This document shows positions 51,201 through 59,234 of a DNA stretch of 64,000 nt, piece by piece. The notes below the pieces were generated by a model. The model was not told the DNA's origin, did not search any database, and was given only the letters and a program-made list of their open reading frames with translations. The stretch is taken from the NCBI RefSeq assembly GCF_001262505.1, contig NZ_KQ410741.1:93664-157663 (forward strand). The letters run 5' to 3'. The position numbers were made by a program, and so were the translations under genes. How positions within the stretch are numbered: the stretch's first letter is position 1; each line of letters starts with the position of its first letter. This DNA comes from Shinella sp. SUS2. GTDB lineage: Bacteria > Pseudomonadota > Alphaproteobacteria > Rhizobiales > Rhizobiaceae.

Positions 51201-51963
51201 GGCCGAGGACGACGACGAGGTACGCGCAACCGTCGTCGAGATGCTGGGCGACCTCGGCTATTCGGTGCTAAAGGCGCGCGATGCGGCCAGCGCCCTGTCG
51301 GTCATCGAAAGCGGCGTTGCCATCGACCTTCTTTTCACCGATGTCGTCATGCCCGGGCCGTTGCGCAGCCCCGATCTCGCCCGCAAGGCGCGTGAGCGCC
51401 TGCCGAACCTCGCCGTGCTCTTCACCTCCGGCTACACGGAAAACTCGATCGTGCATGAGGGCCGGCTCGATGCTGGTGTCGACCTCCTCTCCAAACCCTA
51501 CAGTCGGGAGGCTCTGGCCCGGAAAATCCGTGCCAGCCTTGCGGGCCGTCAGCCCTTGTCGCCACAAGCAGGGACGCCGGAAGACGGCACGGGAGCCGAA
51601 GTGACGGAAGCCAGGCGGCTGACGATCCTGCTGGTGGAGGATGACTTCCTGATCCGGCTCAATGCCGTCGATCTCGTACAGGAACTCGGCCATGAGGTGG
51701 TGGAAGCGGCAACGGCGGAACAGGCATTGCCGTTGCTGAAGGAGAGGCGCTTCGACGTCCTCCTCACGGACATCGGCCTGCCCGCCATGTCAGGTGCCGA
51801 GCTTGCCGTCCATGCCCGAACGGAAAATGAAGGGATCGGTGTCGTCTTCGCCACCGGCCACGACCGCCTGCCTGCCATTCCCGGCGATCGCGCGGCCATC
51901 CTGCTGCTGAAGCCCTATGACGGCCGCGAGATCGCCGCCGCCCTCGCGGCAGCGGTTGGCTGA
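48238..51963 (+). CDS. Large hybrid sensor histidine kinase (PAS-rich, GAF, two receivers)
   Basis: A 1241-aa soluble-looking sensor. In order: PAS-like ~15-150, PAS ~180-300, PAS ~305-430 ('SEARFRLAADTAPVMLWMGD'), GAF ~435-590, PAS ~610-720, HisKA with His745 ('GGVAHDFNNLLQVISGN'), HATPase ('NAILNLAINARDAMNGMGKL', 'DTGEGM', 'GSGLGLSMVYGF'), receiver 1 with Asp1035 ('LLFTDVVMPG') and receiver 2 with Asp1178 ('LLTDIGLPAM'). No transmembrane helix is evident, so it senses a cytoplasmic cue. Two receivers and no Hpt suggest signal output through a separate phosphotransfer protein or phosphate-sink behaviour. Start ATG has AGGTGG upstream. No cognate regulator is adjacent. Confidence 0.93.
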   Translation: MGLGEGPDGAVDSRYPFLSGGGDAALLIAAFDWSRTPVGCLDAWPQSLKTAAGLLLRSPVPIVLLWGEDGIMIYNDAYSIFAGGRHPAIFGSKVREGWPEVADFNDNIMKVGLAGGTLAYKDQELTLYRHRGEPEQVWMNLDYSPVLGEDGRPAGVIAIVVETTAKVKAEERSKTEGERLRQMFEQAPGFVATLTGPDHVFEIANNAYLQLVDHRDILGKPIREALPEVVEQGFVDLLDRVLSTRRPYVGKGARVLLRRRHDEAPAERYLDFIYQPVFGDDGKATGVFVQGHDVTEQRAAEEALRESEARFRLAADTAPVMLWMGDQNSRCLYLNAAKRAFWGVAPEDVSSFDWAGTVHPDDRQALAATMQDAMRRQVPFTAEARYRRKLGCYRLLHTQAQPRFSAGGEFLGMIGVNVDITEERAEQIRRNALIELTDRFSQLTDPADIAFAAAETLAKAHNVSRAGYGTIDLVAETITIERDWNAPGVETIAGVLNFREYGTYIDDLKRGETVVVADAEQDPRTKVTADALKAIKARAFINMPVTEASGLVALLYLNHAEVRQWSESELDFVRDVAARTRIAVERRRVEQKLEQLANSLERQVSERTAEVNRLWRNARDLLVVTGEDGTIRSVNPAWSVVLGFPARESIGRRLGSFVWPEDAATFPTTNRRSGAPDLDMRFRHFDGSVRWISWRIFAEEGLTFAYGRDVTAQREQAQALVEAEDQLRQAQKMESIGQLTGGVAHDFNNLLQVISGNLQLLGKDVAGNGRAEQRVANAIAGVSRGSKLANQLLAFGRRQALEPKVINIGRFVMALEDLLHRTIGEAIEIETIRSGGLWNTFIDPSQIENAILNLAINARDAMNGMGKLTIEVGNAHIDDAYARHHPDIKTGQYVLIAVTDTGEGMQPDVLGRVFEPFFSTKPAGKGSGLGLSMVYGFVKQSGGHVKIYSEPGEGTTVRIYLPRSLEEEDRLAEVDFGPVTGGTETILVAEDDDEVRATVVEMLGDLGYSVLKARDAASALSVIESGVAIDLLFTDVVMPGPLRSPDLARKARERLPNLAVLFTSGYTENSIVHEGRLDAGVDLLSKPYSREALARKIRASLAGRQPLSPQAGTPEDGTGAEVTEARRLTILLVEDDFLIRLNAVDLVQELGHEVVEAATAEQALPLLKERRFDVLLTDIGLPAMSGAELAVHARTENEGIGVVFATGHDRLPAIPGDRAAILLLKPYDGREIAAALAAAVG

Positions 51964-52051
51964 GACGCTTTGCCTGGTGCCCGGGCGCCGCGGGAACATT
52001 GGAAGACCTTTTCGGGTTTGGCGGAAACATTCCTAGCAAGGAGACCATTCC

Positions 52052-52243
52052 ATGCCTGCAAAATCGAAAGCACAGCAGAAGGCCGCCGGAGCCGCGCTTG
52101 CAGCCAAGCGCGGCGACATCAAGAAGAGCGAGCTGAAAGGCGCCTCGCGCAGCATGGAGAAATCCATGTCCGAGAGCGCATTGAAGGAGCTGGCGTCGAC
52201 GAAGCGCAAGGGCAAGCCCGAACACGTCTCCAAACCCGCGTGA
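52052..52243 (+). CDS. DUF3008 family small basic protein
   Basis: A 63-aa protein, 'MPAKSKAQQKAAGAALAAKR' at the N-terminus, rich in Lys, Ala and Ser, which is the DUF3008 pattern common in alphaproteobacteria and often seen with general-stress genes. 'GCAAGGAGACC' provides a good ribosome-binding site. It sits 88 bp behind the hybrid kinase. Function unknown; disordered and possibly nucleic-acid binding. Confidence 0.85.
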   Translation: MPAKSKAQQKAAGAALAAKRGDIKKSELKGASRSMEKSMSESALKELASTKRKGKPEHVSKPA

Positions 52244-52339
52244 TGCGCCGAGATCAGCAACAACGATGGCACCGGGCAAGATCGCCGCTGCACCGTTCCC
52301 AGACGATCAAATGGGAAGAGGGGAGGGGAGACCTTTCCG

Positions 52340-53194
52340 TCACCGTTGAAACGAGGCGCGGTAGGCCCGCGGGGTCATGCCGCGAAGGCGCAGGAACTGG
52401 CGGTTGAAATTGGCAAGCGAGCCATAACCGACATCGGCTGCGATATGCTGGATGGGCTGGCGCGTTGCCGATAGCCGGGCACAAGCCTCGCCGATCCGCA
52501 ATCCCGCCAGATAGTCCGAGACGGTCGATTGAGTGTGCTTCCTGAACAGCCGGTGCAGGCCGCTCTCGCTGAGTGCCGCGATGTCGGCCAGCTGCGCCAT
52601 GAGCAAGGGCCCGTGATAATGCTGGTGAAGATGCATGAGCACCCGGTCCAGCCGGGATCTGTCACCCTCCATTTCCTGCGGGACGACGGAGGAAAGGGGT
52701 TGGCGGCCTTCCGCACCCGCCAGCCGTACCAGGATCTGCAGCAAGCCGATCAACCGCTCCGCCGGCGCCTGTGTGAAGATCGTCTCGAAATCAGCGGCGA
52801 GCGCCCCACCGAGCGCATTGCCAAAGGCTAGACCGGTCGCCGCCTCGTCGATCAGCCGCCGGATCGGCGCAAACTCCACCGAACCGCCGACCAGCCCTTC
52901 GATCCACTCCCTGCTGAACCAGAAGACGAGGGCGATATGCGGCTGCGTGGCATCAAGCTTTTCACGCGACGCCCAGGTATGCGGCAGATTCGGTCCAATC
53001 AGGACAAGGTCACCGTGGTCATAGGCCGCCACATGGTTGCCTACGAAACGCTGGCCGCGGGAGTTGAGCGTCAACGTCAGTTCGAACTCGGGATGATGGT
53101 GCCATTCGAACGGGATGGTCTCGTCGAGACGCCGGTTGAGCCTGTGCCAGGACGAATCCGGGCTAGGTACACGATGTTCGAGATAGGGCCTCAT
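52340..53194 (-). CDS. AraC-family regulator with N-terminal cupin
   Basis: A 284-aa AraC regulator. The N-terminal cupin-like ligand domain has 'EWHHHPEFELTLTLNSRGQR'. The C-terminal domain has two helix-turn-helices ('LADIAALSESGLHRLFRKHT' and 'IQHIAADVGYGSLANFNRQF'). It is divergent from the PhyH-type dioxygenase gene and most likely controls it. Confidence 0.92.
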   Translation of the reverse strand: MRPYLEHRVPSPDSSWHRLNRRLDETIPFEWHHHPEFELTLTLNSRGQRFVGNHVAAYDHGDLVLIGPNLPHTWASREKLDATQPHIALVFWFSREWIEGLVGGSVEFAPIRRLIDEAATGLAFGNALGGALAADFETIFTQAPAERLIGLLQILVRLAGAEGRQPLSSVVPQEMEGDRSRLDRVLMHLHQHYHGPLLMAQLADIAALSESGLHRLFRKHTQSTVSDYLAGLRIGEACARLSATRQPIQHIAADVGYGSLANFNRQFLRLRGMTPRAYRASFQR

Positions 53195-53323
53195 GAAGCG
53201 TCTACATTGCCTGAAACGCCGGAATAGTATCAGAACCGGCCAGCTACCGACAACACGTCAGCCCAGAAAAGCATACTCTCCTTCCAAACCCGACATCCGG
53301 GACGGCAACCACGGGAGAACAAG

Positions 53324-54262
53324 ATGCATCCGGCCACCGCAGACAAACGCGACAGCCACCCGACAAGCGCAGCCACAACGCAGCTCAAAGAGATCGACAA
53401 GGCGCTACCGCTGCGCGTCCTGTCGAAGGCGGACTGGGAACACTGGACAAGGAAGGGCTACGTCATCATTCGCCAGGCAGTGCCGGCGGCCAATGTGGAG
53501 CGGCTCGTCGACCTTCTCTGGCGGTTCGATGAAAAGAACCCCGCAGACCCGTCCACCTGGTACGCACCGCAGCGACGCGAACACAAGATGAAGGAGCTCA
53601 ACAACACCGGCATGCTGGAAATCTACAATCACCAGCATCTGTGGGACAACCGCATGGAACCCCGCGTCTACGACGCTTTCGTCGATATCTGGGACCGGGA
53701 AGACCTGTGGGTCACCATCGACCGGGCCAATCTCAACCCGCCGAAGAAGATCAAGGGTAATCCTAACGGCTTCATCCACTGGGACGTGGACACCTCGATC
53801 CGCCCGCTGCCGATCGGCGTGCAGGGCGTGCTCAGTCTGCAAAAGCAGGACGGCGACGTCGGCGGCTTCCAGTGCGTGCCCTGGCTCTTCGAGCATTTTG
53901 AGGAATGGGTGAAGACGCAACCGGAAGATCGCGATCCCATGCATCCCGACATGGCCGGGCTCGGCGTCGTCAATATCGAGATGGATCCAGGCGACATGAT
54001 GATCTTCAACTCGCTGCTTGCCCACGGGGTACGGCCGAACCATTCGGACACCCGGGTGCGCATGGCGCAGTATATCTCCATGCATCCGGCGGAATTCGAC
54101 AACGCGGCCGAACGGCAGGAGCGTATCCGCCTGTGGCAGGACCGCGACCACCCGAAACGTGACGCCTTCCCCGGCGACCCGCGCGAATGGGAGAAGCACA
54201 ATGCGGAGACTGCGACATTGACGCCACTCGGTGAAAAGCTCCTCGGCCTTACCCGGTGGTAA
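53324..54262 (+). CDS. Phytanoyl-CoA dioxygenase (PhyH) family Fe(II)/2-oxoglutarate oxygenase
   Basis: A 312-aa PhyH-fold oxygenase. The iron triad is visible as His-x-Asp in 'FIHWDVDTSIRP' and the distal His in 'FNSLLAHGVRPNHSDTRVRM', with the Arg of 'DTRVRM' placed to bind 2-oxoglutarate. The N-terminal 'GYVIIRQAVPAANVERLVDL' is the typical opening. It would hydroxylate a small molecule using O2 and 2-oxoglutarate. It is divergent from an AraC regulator and followed by a strong hairpin, so it is a single-gene unit. Substrate unknown. Confidence 0.9.
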   Translation: MHPATADKRDSHPTSAATTQLKEIDKALPLRVLSKADWEHWTRKGYVIIRQAVPAANVERLVDLLWRFDEKNPADPSTWYAPQRREHKMKELNNTGMLEIYNHQHLWDNRMEPRVYDAFVDIWDREDLWVTIDRANLNPPKKIKGNPNGFIHWDVDTSIRPLPIGVQGVLSLQKQDGDVGGFQCVPWLFEHFEEWVKTQPEDRDPMHPDMAGLGVVNIEMDPGDMMIFNSLLAHGVRPNHSDTRVRMAQYISMHPAEFDNAAERQERIRLWQDRDHPKRDAFPGDPREWEKHNAETATLTPLGEKLLGLTRW

Positions 54263-54268
54263 CGGGTG

Positions 54269-54298
54269 CCTGGCCGCAACGGGAATGTTGCGGCCAGG
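54269..54298 (+). terminator. Perfect 12-bp hairpin after the PhyH gene
   Basis: CCTGGCCGCAAC (54269-54280) and GTTGCGGCCAGG (54287-54298) enclose a 6-base loop, seven bases after the stop and between convergent genes. No T-tract follows, so termination efficiency is uncertain. Confidence 0.6.
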
Positions 54299-54375
54299 GA
54301 AGTGGCAATTGCCGTGCTTGAAGCAGGGCGCGGAACGGATCGGCTTTCCGGCCCGCCCCGGAACATCGACAGCTC

Positions 54376-55965
54376 CTAGAGAACCAGAATATCCGCGAAT
54401 GTCAGCCGCAGGCCGGAGTCCAGCGTGGCAATCTGCTGGCGTGCCGCACTGCCGGAACCGTCGAAGTCATAGTAGAGAGCGCCGCTCTTGTTGTCGTAGA
54501 TCACCCGGTCGCTGGCGTCGACGGCGGCATTACCAACACCGATCGTCTTGAACAGCGCCGAACCGAGCCTGCCGAGCTGACCGAGGTCGTCGAAGATATC
54601 CTTCTCGAGGCCGATCGTATCGGCCGCCCGGTTGAAATCGGTGATCACGTCACGATTGGCGGCCGTCGGCTTGTGCACGAAAATGAAGGTGTCGTTTCCG
54701 GTTCCGCCGGTCAGGATGTCCTTGCCCGCGCCGCCATTGAGCCTGTCATTGCCAACGCCGCCGTTGAGGCGGTCGGCCCCCGCGCCGCCGAACAGGACAT
54801 CATGGTTCGCACCGCCACTGAGCCCATCGTTGCCGGCACCGCCTTCTATGCGGTCGTTGCCACCACCGCCACTGATGACGTCAGCACCGCCGAGGCCACG
54901 TAACGTGTTTGCGGCACCGTTGCCGATGATGACATTGGCAGAACCGTTGCCGACCCCCATCAAGGCGGCCGTGCCGGTCAGCGTCAGCTTTTCATGGTAG
55001 CGACCAAGCGTGTGGGAAATGGAGGAGAGAACGAGATCGACCCCATCGTCCGCATAGTCCCACTCGAACTTGTCTCCGGCCCCGAAGATGTAGGTATCGT
55101 TGCCGCCGCTGGCGCAGCGGTAGATATCGGCACCCGCACCGCCATCGTATATGTCGCTGCCCGTTCCGCCGTTCAGCACATCCTCGCCGGCCCCGCCAAA
55201 GAGCCTGTCATTGCCGGAATGACCAAAGATGTTGTCGTTTCCGTTGCCGCCATAGAGCACGTCGGCCCCATCGCCCGTCTCGGTCGCGTAATAACCACCG
55301 CCTGCGATGTAGTCGTTGCCATCGCCGCCATAGATGACATCCGAGCCATTGCCGCCGGCGACATCGTCGTCGCCCGCCGCGCAGTTGAGGATGTCGCGGC
55401 CGTCGCCGCCATCCATCTCATCCGCGCCGGCGCTGCCGTAAAGCTTGTCATTGCCGCCGTCGCCAAACAGCGTGTTACGAGTCGTCTCGTATGTCAGGTC
55501 GTTCTGAAGGCCGGCCCAGAGCACGTCGTTGCCGTCGCCGCCCCGCAGGGCATCCCCGCCGCTGCCGCCGACCAGGAGATCGTTGCCCGTGCCGCCCTCC
55601 ATCCTGTCATTGCCGGCCTGTCCATAGATGCGATCGTCGCCGGCATCGCCGTAGAGCACGTCGCTCGCACCATTCTGGCTCGTCTCCCAGTTCGGCTCAT
55701 CGGCGCCGCAGTCGCCGTAGATGACGTCGTTGCCGTCGCCGCCATAGGCGGTATCGCCTTCGGTATGGTCATCGCCGTCGTTGTAGATATCGCCCAAGAT
55801 TAGGTCGTCGCCGCCGAAGCCACGCAACGCGTCGGAAGCGAAGTCGCTGTAGTTGTCATAGGTGCCGTCACTCAGCACCAGGGCCTTGCCCCAGAGGATG
55901 TCGTTGCCATCCGTGCCGTTGTTGCTGCCGTTTGGATCGCGTGCCATGTCGCCCTCGTTTGCCAT
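54376..55965 (-). CDS. RTX (GGxGxDx repeat) calcium-binding secreted protein
   Basis: About 529 aa, nearly all nonapeptide RTX repeats such as 'GGDGNDVIYGD' and 'GGAGNDGLSGGANHDVLFGG', forming a Ca2+ beta-roll. The last ~110 residues ('FDFDGSG'-like end with 'SGALYYDFDGSGSAARQQIA', ending 'DILVL') resemble the type I secretion signal domain of serralysin-type RTX proteins. There is no N-terminal signal peptide and no catalytic domain before the repeats. The start is uncertain: 55965, 55947 (after GAGGG) and 56043 are in frame. No ABC/MFP secretion genes lie in the window. Function could be adhesive or matrix-forming. Confidence 0.85.
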   Translation of the reverse strand: MANEGDMARDPNGSNNGTDGNDILWGKALVLSDGTYDNYSDFASDALRGFGGDDLILGDIYNDGDDHTEGDTAYGGDGNDVIYGDCGADEPNWETSQNGASDVLYGDAGDDRIYGQAGNDRMEGGTGNDLLVGGSGGDALRGGDGNDVLWAGLQNDLTYETTRNTLFGDGGNDKLYGSAGADEMDGGDGRDILNCAAGDDDVAGGNGSDVIYGGDGNDYIAGGGYYATETGDGADVLYGGNGNDNIFGHSGNDRLFGGAGEDVLNGGTGSDIYDGGAGADIYRCASGGNDTYIFGAGDKFEWDYADDGVDLVLSSISHTLGRYHEKLTLTGTAALMGVGNGSANVIIGNGAANTLRGLGGADVISGGGGNDRIEGGAGNDGLSGGANHDVLFGGAGADRLNGGVGNDRLNGGAGKDILTGGTGNDTFIFVHKPTAANRDVITDFNRAADTIGLEKDIFDDLGQLGRLGSALFKTIGVGNAAVDASDRVIYDNKSGALYYDFDGSGSAARQQIATLDSGLRLTFADILVL

Positions 55966-56144
55966 GGCGGCTTGTACCGCCGGTTCCGGCGCTCGCGGCA
56001 GCGCACCATCGGTTTTGCTGCAACAAGACGCCGACTTTCCCATCGCTGCCCGGTGAGCCGAACGCCGACAGGATGACAAGCCTACACCGCGGCCGGCCGT
56101 GGTGGCTTGGGGAGGGAGCCAGGGTTTTGAGATACTGCGGCGCG

Positions 56145-57143
56145 TCAGTTCGACAGGAAGTGCTGGCGAATATCGGACGGCGTTGCCTGGAAGCGGCGGC
56201 GGAAGAGCTGGTTGAACCAGGAAATATCGCCAAAGCCCGCCATCAGGGCAATGGTGGCGATCGTGTGGTCTTTCAGGCCGGGATCGCGCAGAAGCCCGTG
56301 CACATGGTCGAGCCGCTCGGCGGTCACATGATCCGTAAAGCTGGTCCCCTCCTCGTAGAACAGCGCACGCACATAGGGCACGCTGATGCCGTGGCGCTTG
56401 GCGAGCCATTCGAGGGAGAGGCGTGGATCGCTGAGATGCGTCGCGATATCGACCTTGAGCGCCTGGCGGCGTGCCGCACGCGCGCCGTTCCCGCGCGCCT
56501 GGTGGGCCGCGTCGCGCTTTGCGCCAAACATCAGAACGGCTAAGTCGACGATATGGGCGGCAAAGACCGTCTGGTCGCCTTCGCCAATTTCGGCGTCGCT
56601 GGCGAGCAGCGAAATGGCATAGCTGTGCAACAAATGGGCTGTTGGATCGCGCAGCGACCAGGTCTTCAACAGGTTGTCGGAGGATGCGATACGATCGATG
56701 ATCAGCGCACGCGGAATGGCGATGCTGAGGCAGGAGCTCTTCTCGGCAACCGTTGTCACCGTCTTGCGGTCGCGCCGCATCACGTTGACGTCACCCGGCC
56801 GGATGAAGAGGTCCTCGCCGCGGGCATCGTGCACACCATTGCCGCCGGCAATGCTGAGATAGAGCAGGTCCTCCTCGTCCGAGGGGGTAACCAGTGTGAC
56901 AGGTGTCGTGTTGGCGCCGGCAATATGCACGCCGCCAACCCCGCGCAGCCGCATGTCGATATCCACGGGCACGTCGCCAAGAAAATCGATCGTGGTGCGG
57001 ACATGGCCGTTATAGACGGCTTCGACCAGTTCCTTGCGCAGGCACTCGGCGGTCTCTCGCGTGGAAAACTGGACGACGGACATCTGGCCCCCGGCAATCG
57101 TTGATCGTACGACCCGCAGAGCAGATATGTCGCTGAAGGCCAC
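56145..57143 (-). CDS. AraC-family transcriptional regulator
   Basis: A 332-aa AraC protein with an AraC_binding_2-type N-terminal domain ('RLRGVGGVHIAGANTTPVTL', 'DEEDLLYLSIAGGNG', 'IRPGDVNVMRRDR') and a C-terminal double helix-turn-helix ('LEWLAKRHGISVPYVRALFY', 'IATIALMAGFGDISWFNQLF'). It resembles regulators of aromatic or amine catabolism (FeaR/NahR-type AraC_binding_2 group). The target is not evident; the divergent side of its gene leads to the ftsI-like gene on the same strand. Confidence 0.9.
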   Translation of the reverse strand: MAFSDISALRVVRSTIAGGQMSVVQFSTRETAECLRKELVEAVYNGHVRTTIDFLGDVPVDIDMRLRGVGGVHIAGANTTPVTLVTPSDEEDLLYLSIAGGNGVHDARGEDLFIRPGDVNVMRRDRKTVTTVAEKSSCLSIAIPRALIIDRIASSDNLLKTWSLRDPTAHLLHSYAISLLASDAEIGEGDQTVFAAHIVDLAVLMFGAKRDAAHQARGNGARAARRQALKVDIATHLSDPRLSLEWLAKRHGISVPYVRALFYEEGTSFTDHVTAERLDHVHGLLRDPGLKDHTIATIALMAGFGDISWFNQLFRRRFQATPSDIRQHFLSN

Positions 57144-57197
57144 AGGATCAAGACGTGCTGGTTTGCGCGTCTATTCGCGCTTCGACCGAATGGAAGC

Positions 57198-58958
57198 CTA
57201 GTAGTCGATCAATCGCATCTCCGCCTCGGGTGTACCGAAGCGCGGCTGGACGCCGAGGAGCGGTGCGACACGCTGGATAATGGCCTTGATCATCGGGGCC
57301 GCGGTGGACGCCGCGGTCCGCCCGCCGCGCTCGCCCGTCTTGGGTGCATCGATGATGGAAAGGACGATGTAGCGCGGCTTGTCCATCGGGAAGGCGGCAA
57401 CGAAGGCATTAAAATTGATATTCTTGGCATAACGCCCGTTGATGACCTTGTCGGCCGTCCCGGTCTTGCCGCCGACATGGAAGCCCTCGACCTGCGCGTT
57501 CCTGCCCGACCCCCGCTGCCCGTTCCAATCATAGAGGAAGCGCATGTCGGCGCTCGTCTTGTCCTTCAGGACGCGCGTTGCGAGCGCCTGCGCCTCCTCC
57601 TTCGTACGTGGCAGGAAGGTCGGAGGGATAAGGAAGCCGCCATTCATGAGCGCCGCCGCCGCGACGGCGGTCTGCAGGGGCGTGGTGGCAATACCGTGAC
57701 CAAAAGAGATCGTGACGGAGTTGATCTTCTTCCACGTCCGCGGCTGGGTCGGTGTCGCGACACCCGGCATTTCCGTTGCAAGCTTCGACAGCAGGCCAAG
57801 CCGGGTGAGGAACTGCTGGTGGCCCTCGATGCCGACCATGTCCGCCACCGCGGCCGTGCCGATGTTGGAGGAGTACTGGAACACCTCCGGGATGGAGAGG
57901 GGACGGTTCTTGCCCCTGAAATCGCGGATGGTGAAGCCACCCATGCGGATCGGGCGGGAGGCGTCGACAACGGAGTTCAGTGTGATCTTGTCTGCATCGA
58001 GCCCCATCGCCAGGGTGAAGCTCTTGAAGGTCGAGCCCATCTCGAAGGTCGCATTGCTGATCCGGTTGAACCAGCCCTTCTCATATTCCTTGTCGATGCT
58101 TCCGTCCGCCAGGGTGCGGGACGGCGCATTCGGATCATAGTCCGGCACCGAGGCCATGGCCAGCACCTCGCCGGTCTCCACGTCAAGGATGACGGCGCCT
58201 GCCGCTTCCGCCTGATAGTCGGTCATCGCCTTGGCAACGACATCGCGCACGATGTTCTGGACGCGAAGGTCGATCGACAGCCGGACCGGCGCAAGGCGTG
58301 CATTGTCGGTCAGCCCGGCAGCTCTCAAGTCCGCCAGCCCCTGCTGGTCGAGATAACGCTCCATGCCGGCAAGACCCTGATTATCGACATTGACGTGGCC
58401 GACAATATGGGAGGCGGTGGCGCCCCCCGGATAGAACCGTCGTTTTTCCGGCCGAAAGCCGATCCCCGGAATCCCGAGCGCCAGAATATCCGCCTGCTGC
58501 TTGGGCGTCAGCTGCCGCCGCAGCCATTGGAACGCCGTGGAGGAGCGCAGCTTCCTGTGAACATCGCCCCAGTCGAGATTGGGAATGACGAGGGCGAGTT
58601 TTTCGACCACCTCATCGGCATCGACGATGCGGCGGGGATCGGCGTAGAGCGAGACCATGTGTAGGTCGGTCGCCAGCAGTTCACCATTGCGGTCGACGAT
58701 GTTGGGGCGCGAGGCGACCGCATTCACATTGCCGCCGATCGATGCGGAAACGACGGGCTCGGACAGGCCGTACTGCAGGAGACGGCCGCCGATCACCAGA
58801 TAGACCGCCGAAAAGATCGCGATCATGATCGCTACACGCTGCCGGGCCTGCTTGCGGCGACGCATATTGGTGCCGACGAAGGCCTCGCCGTTGGCGTGCC
58901 CGTCCCGGTCGAGGACGAAATGTGCTCGGCTCTTCAACCGAATGACGAACGAGATCAT
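57198..58958 (-). CDS. ftsI: Class B penicillin-binding protein, FtsI/PBP3-like
   Basis: About 586 aa. A short cytoplasmic N-terminus is followed by one membrane helix ('RVAIMIAIFSAVYLVIGGRL'), a pedestal domain ('SRPNIVDRNGELLATDL') and the transpeptidase domain. Active-site motifs are SxxK at Ser309 ('GSTFKSF'), SxN ('YSSNIGT') and KTG ('GGKTGTADKV'). It cross-links peptidoglycan during division. It lies outside any dcw cluster and is bordered by an AraC gene and a DUF1403 gene, so it is likely a second, accessory FtsI copy. I start at ATG 58958, giving the 'MISFVIRLKSRAHF' N-terminus seen in rhizobial FtsI. Confidence 0.9.
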   Translation of the reverse strand: MISFVIRLKSRAHFVLDRDGHANGEAFVGTNMRRRKQARQRVAIMIAIFSAVYLVIGGRLLQYGLSEPVVSASIGGNVNAVASRPNIVDRNGELLATDLHMVSLYADPRRIVDADEVVEKLALVIPNLDWGDVHRKLRSSTAFQWLRRQLTPKQQADILALGIPGIGFRPEKRRFYPGGATASHIVGHVNVDNQGLAGMERYLDQQGLADLRAAGLTDNARLAPVRLSIDLRVQNIVRDVVAKAMTDYQAEAAGAVILDVETGEVLAMASVPDYDPNAPSRTLADGSIDKEYEKGWFNRISNATFEMGSTFKSFTLAMGLDADKITLNSVVDASRPIRMGGFTIRDFRGKNRPLSIPEVFQYSSNIGTAAVADMVGIEGHQQFLTRLGLLSKLATEMPGVATPTQPRTWKKINSVTISFGHGIATTPLQTAVAAAALMNGGFLIPPTFLPRTKEEAQALATRVLKDKTSADMRFLYDWNGQRGSGRNAQVEGFHVGGKTGTADKVINGRYAKNINFNAFVAAFPMDKPRYIVLSIIDAPKTGERGGRTAASTAAPMIKAIIQRVAPLLGVQPRFGTPEAEMRLIDY

Positions 58959-59234
58959 TCCACAGCAATCCAGGCCCTGTCGCCGCAAACGAAGGGCGGA
59001 TCCCTGCGCGCTGACTGGAGGGAGCCTGCATGCAGAAAGCCGGAAAACCAAGGAAAGAGTAGGTGATCACCGGCGCACGATTAAATTTGCATTAATATAC
59101 ATTTAAAGTCGTATTGACCTGCTTAACGATCCTTTAGGGTCCCCGGGCAGGAGGGCATTGCGGGAAATCGAAAAGCGGTGCGAGTCCGCTGGAAAAAACA
59201 GCACAAACCGCACGCACCATGTAAACTCGCCGAC

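Noticed and set aside
54660..55800. Regular DNA repeats resembling a CRISPR or minisatellite
   Set aside because: They are codon-level repeats of the RTX nonapeptide, with variable sequence and no spacer-repeat structure.
57477..58664. Plus-strand open frame of 395 codons opposite ftsI
   Set aside because: Shadow; the transpeptidase motifs lie on the minus strand.
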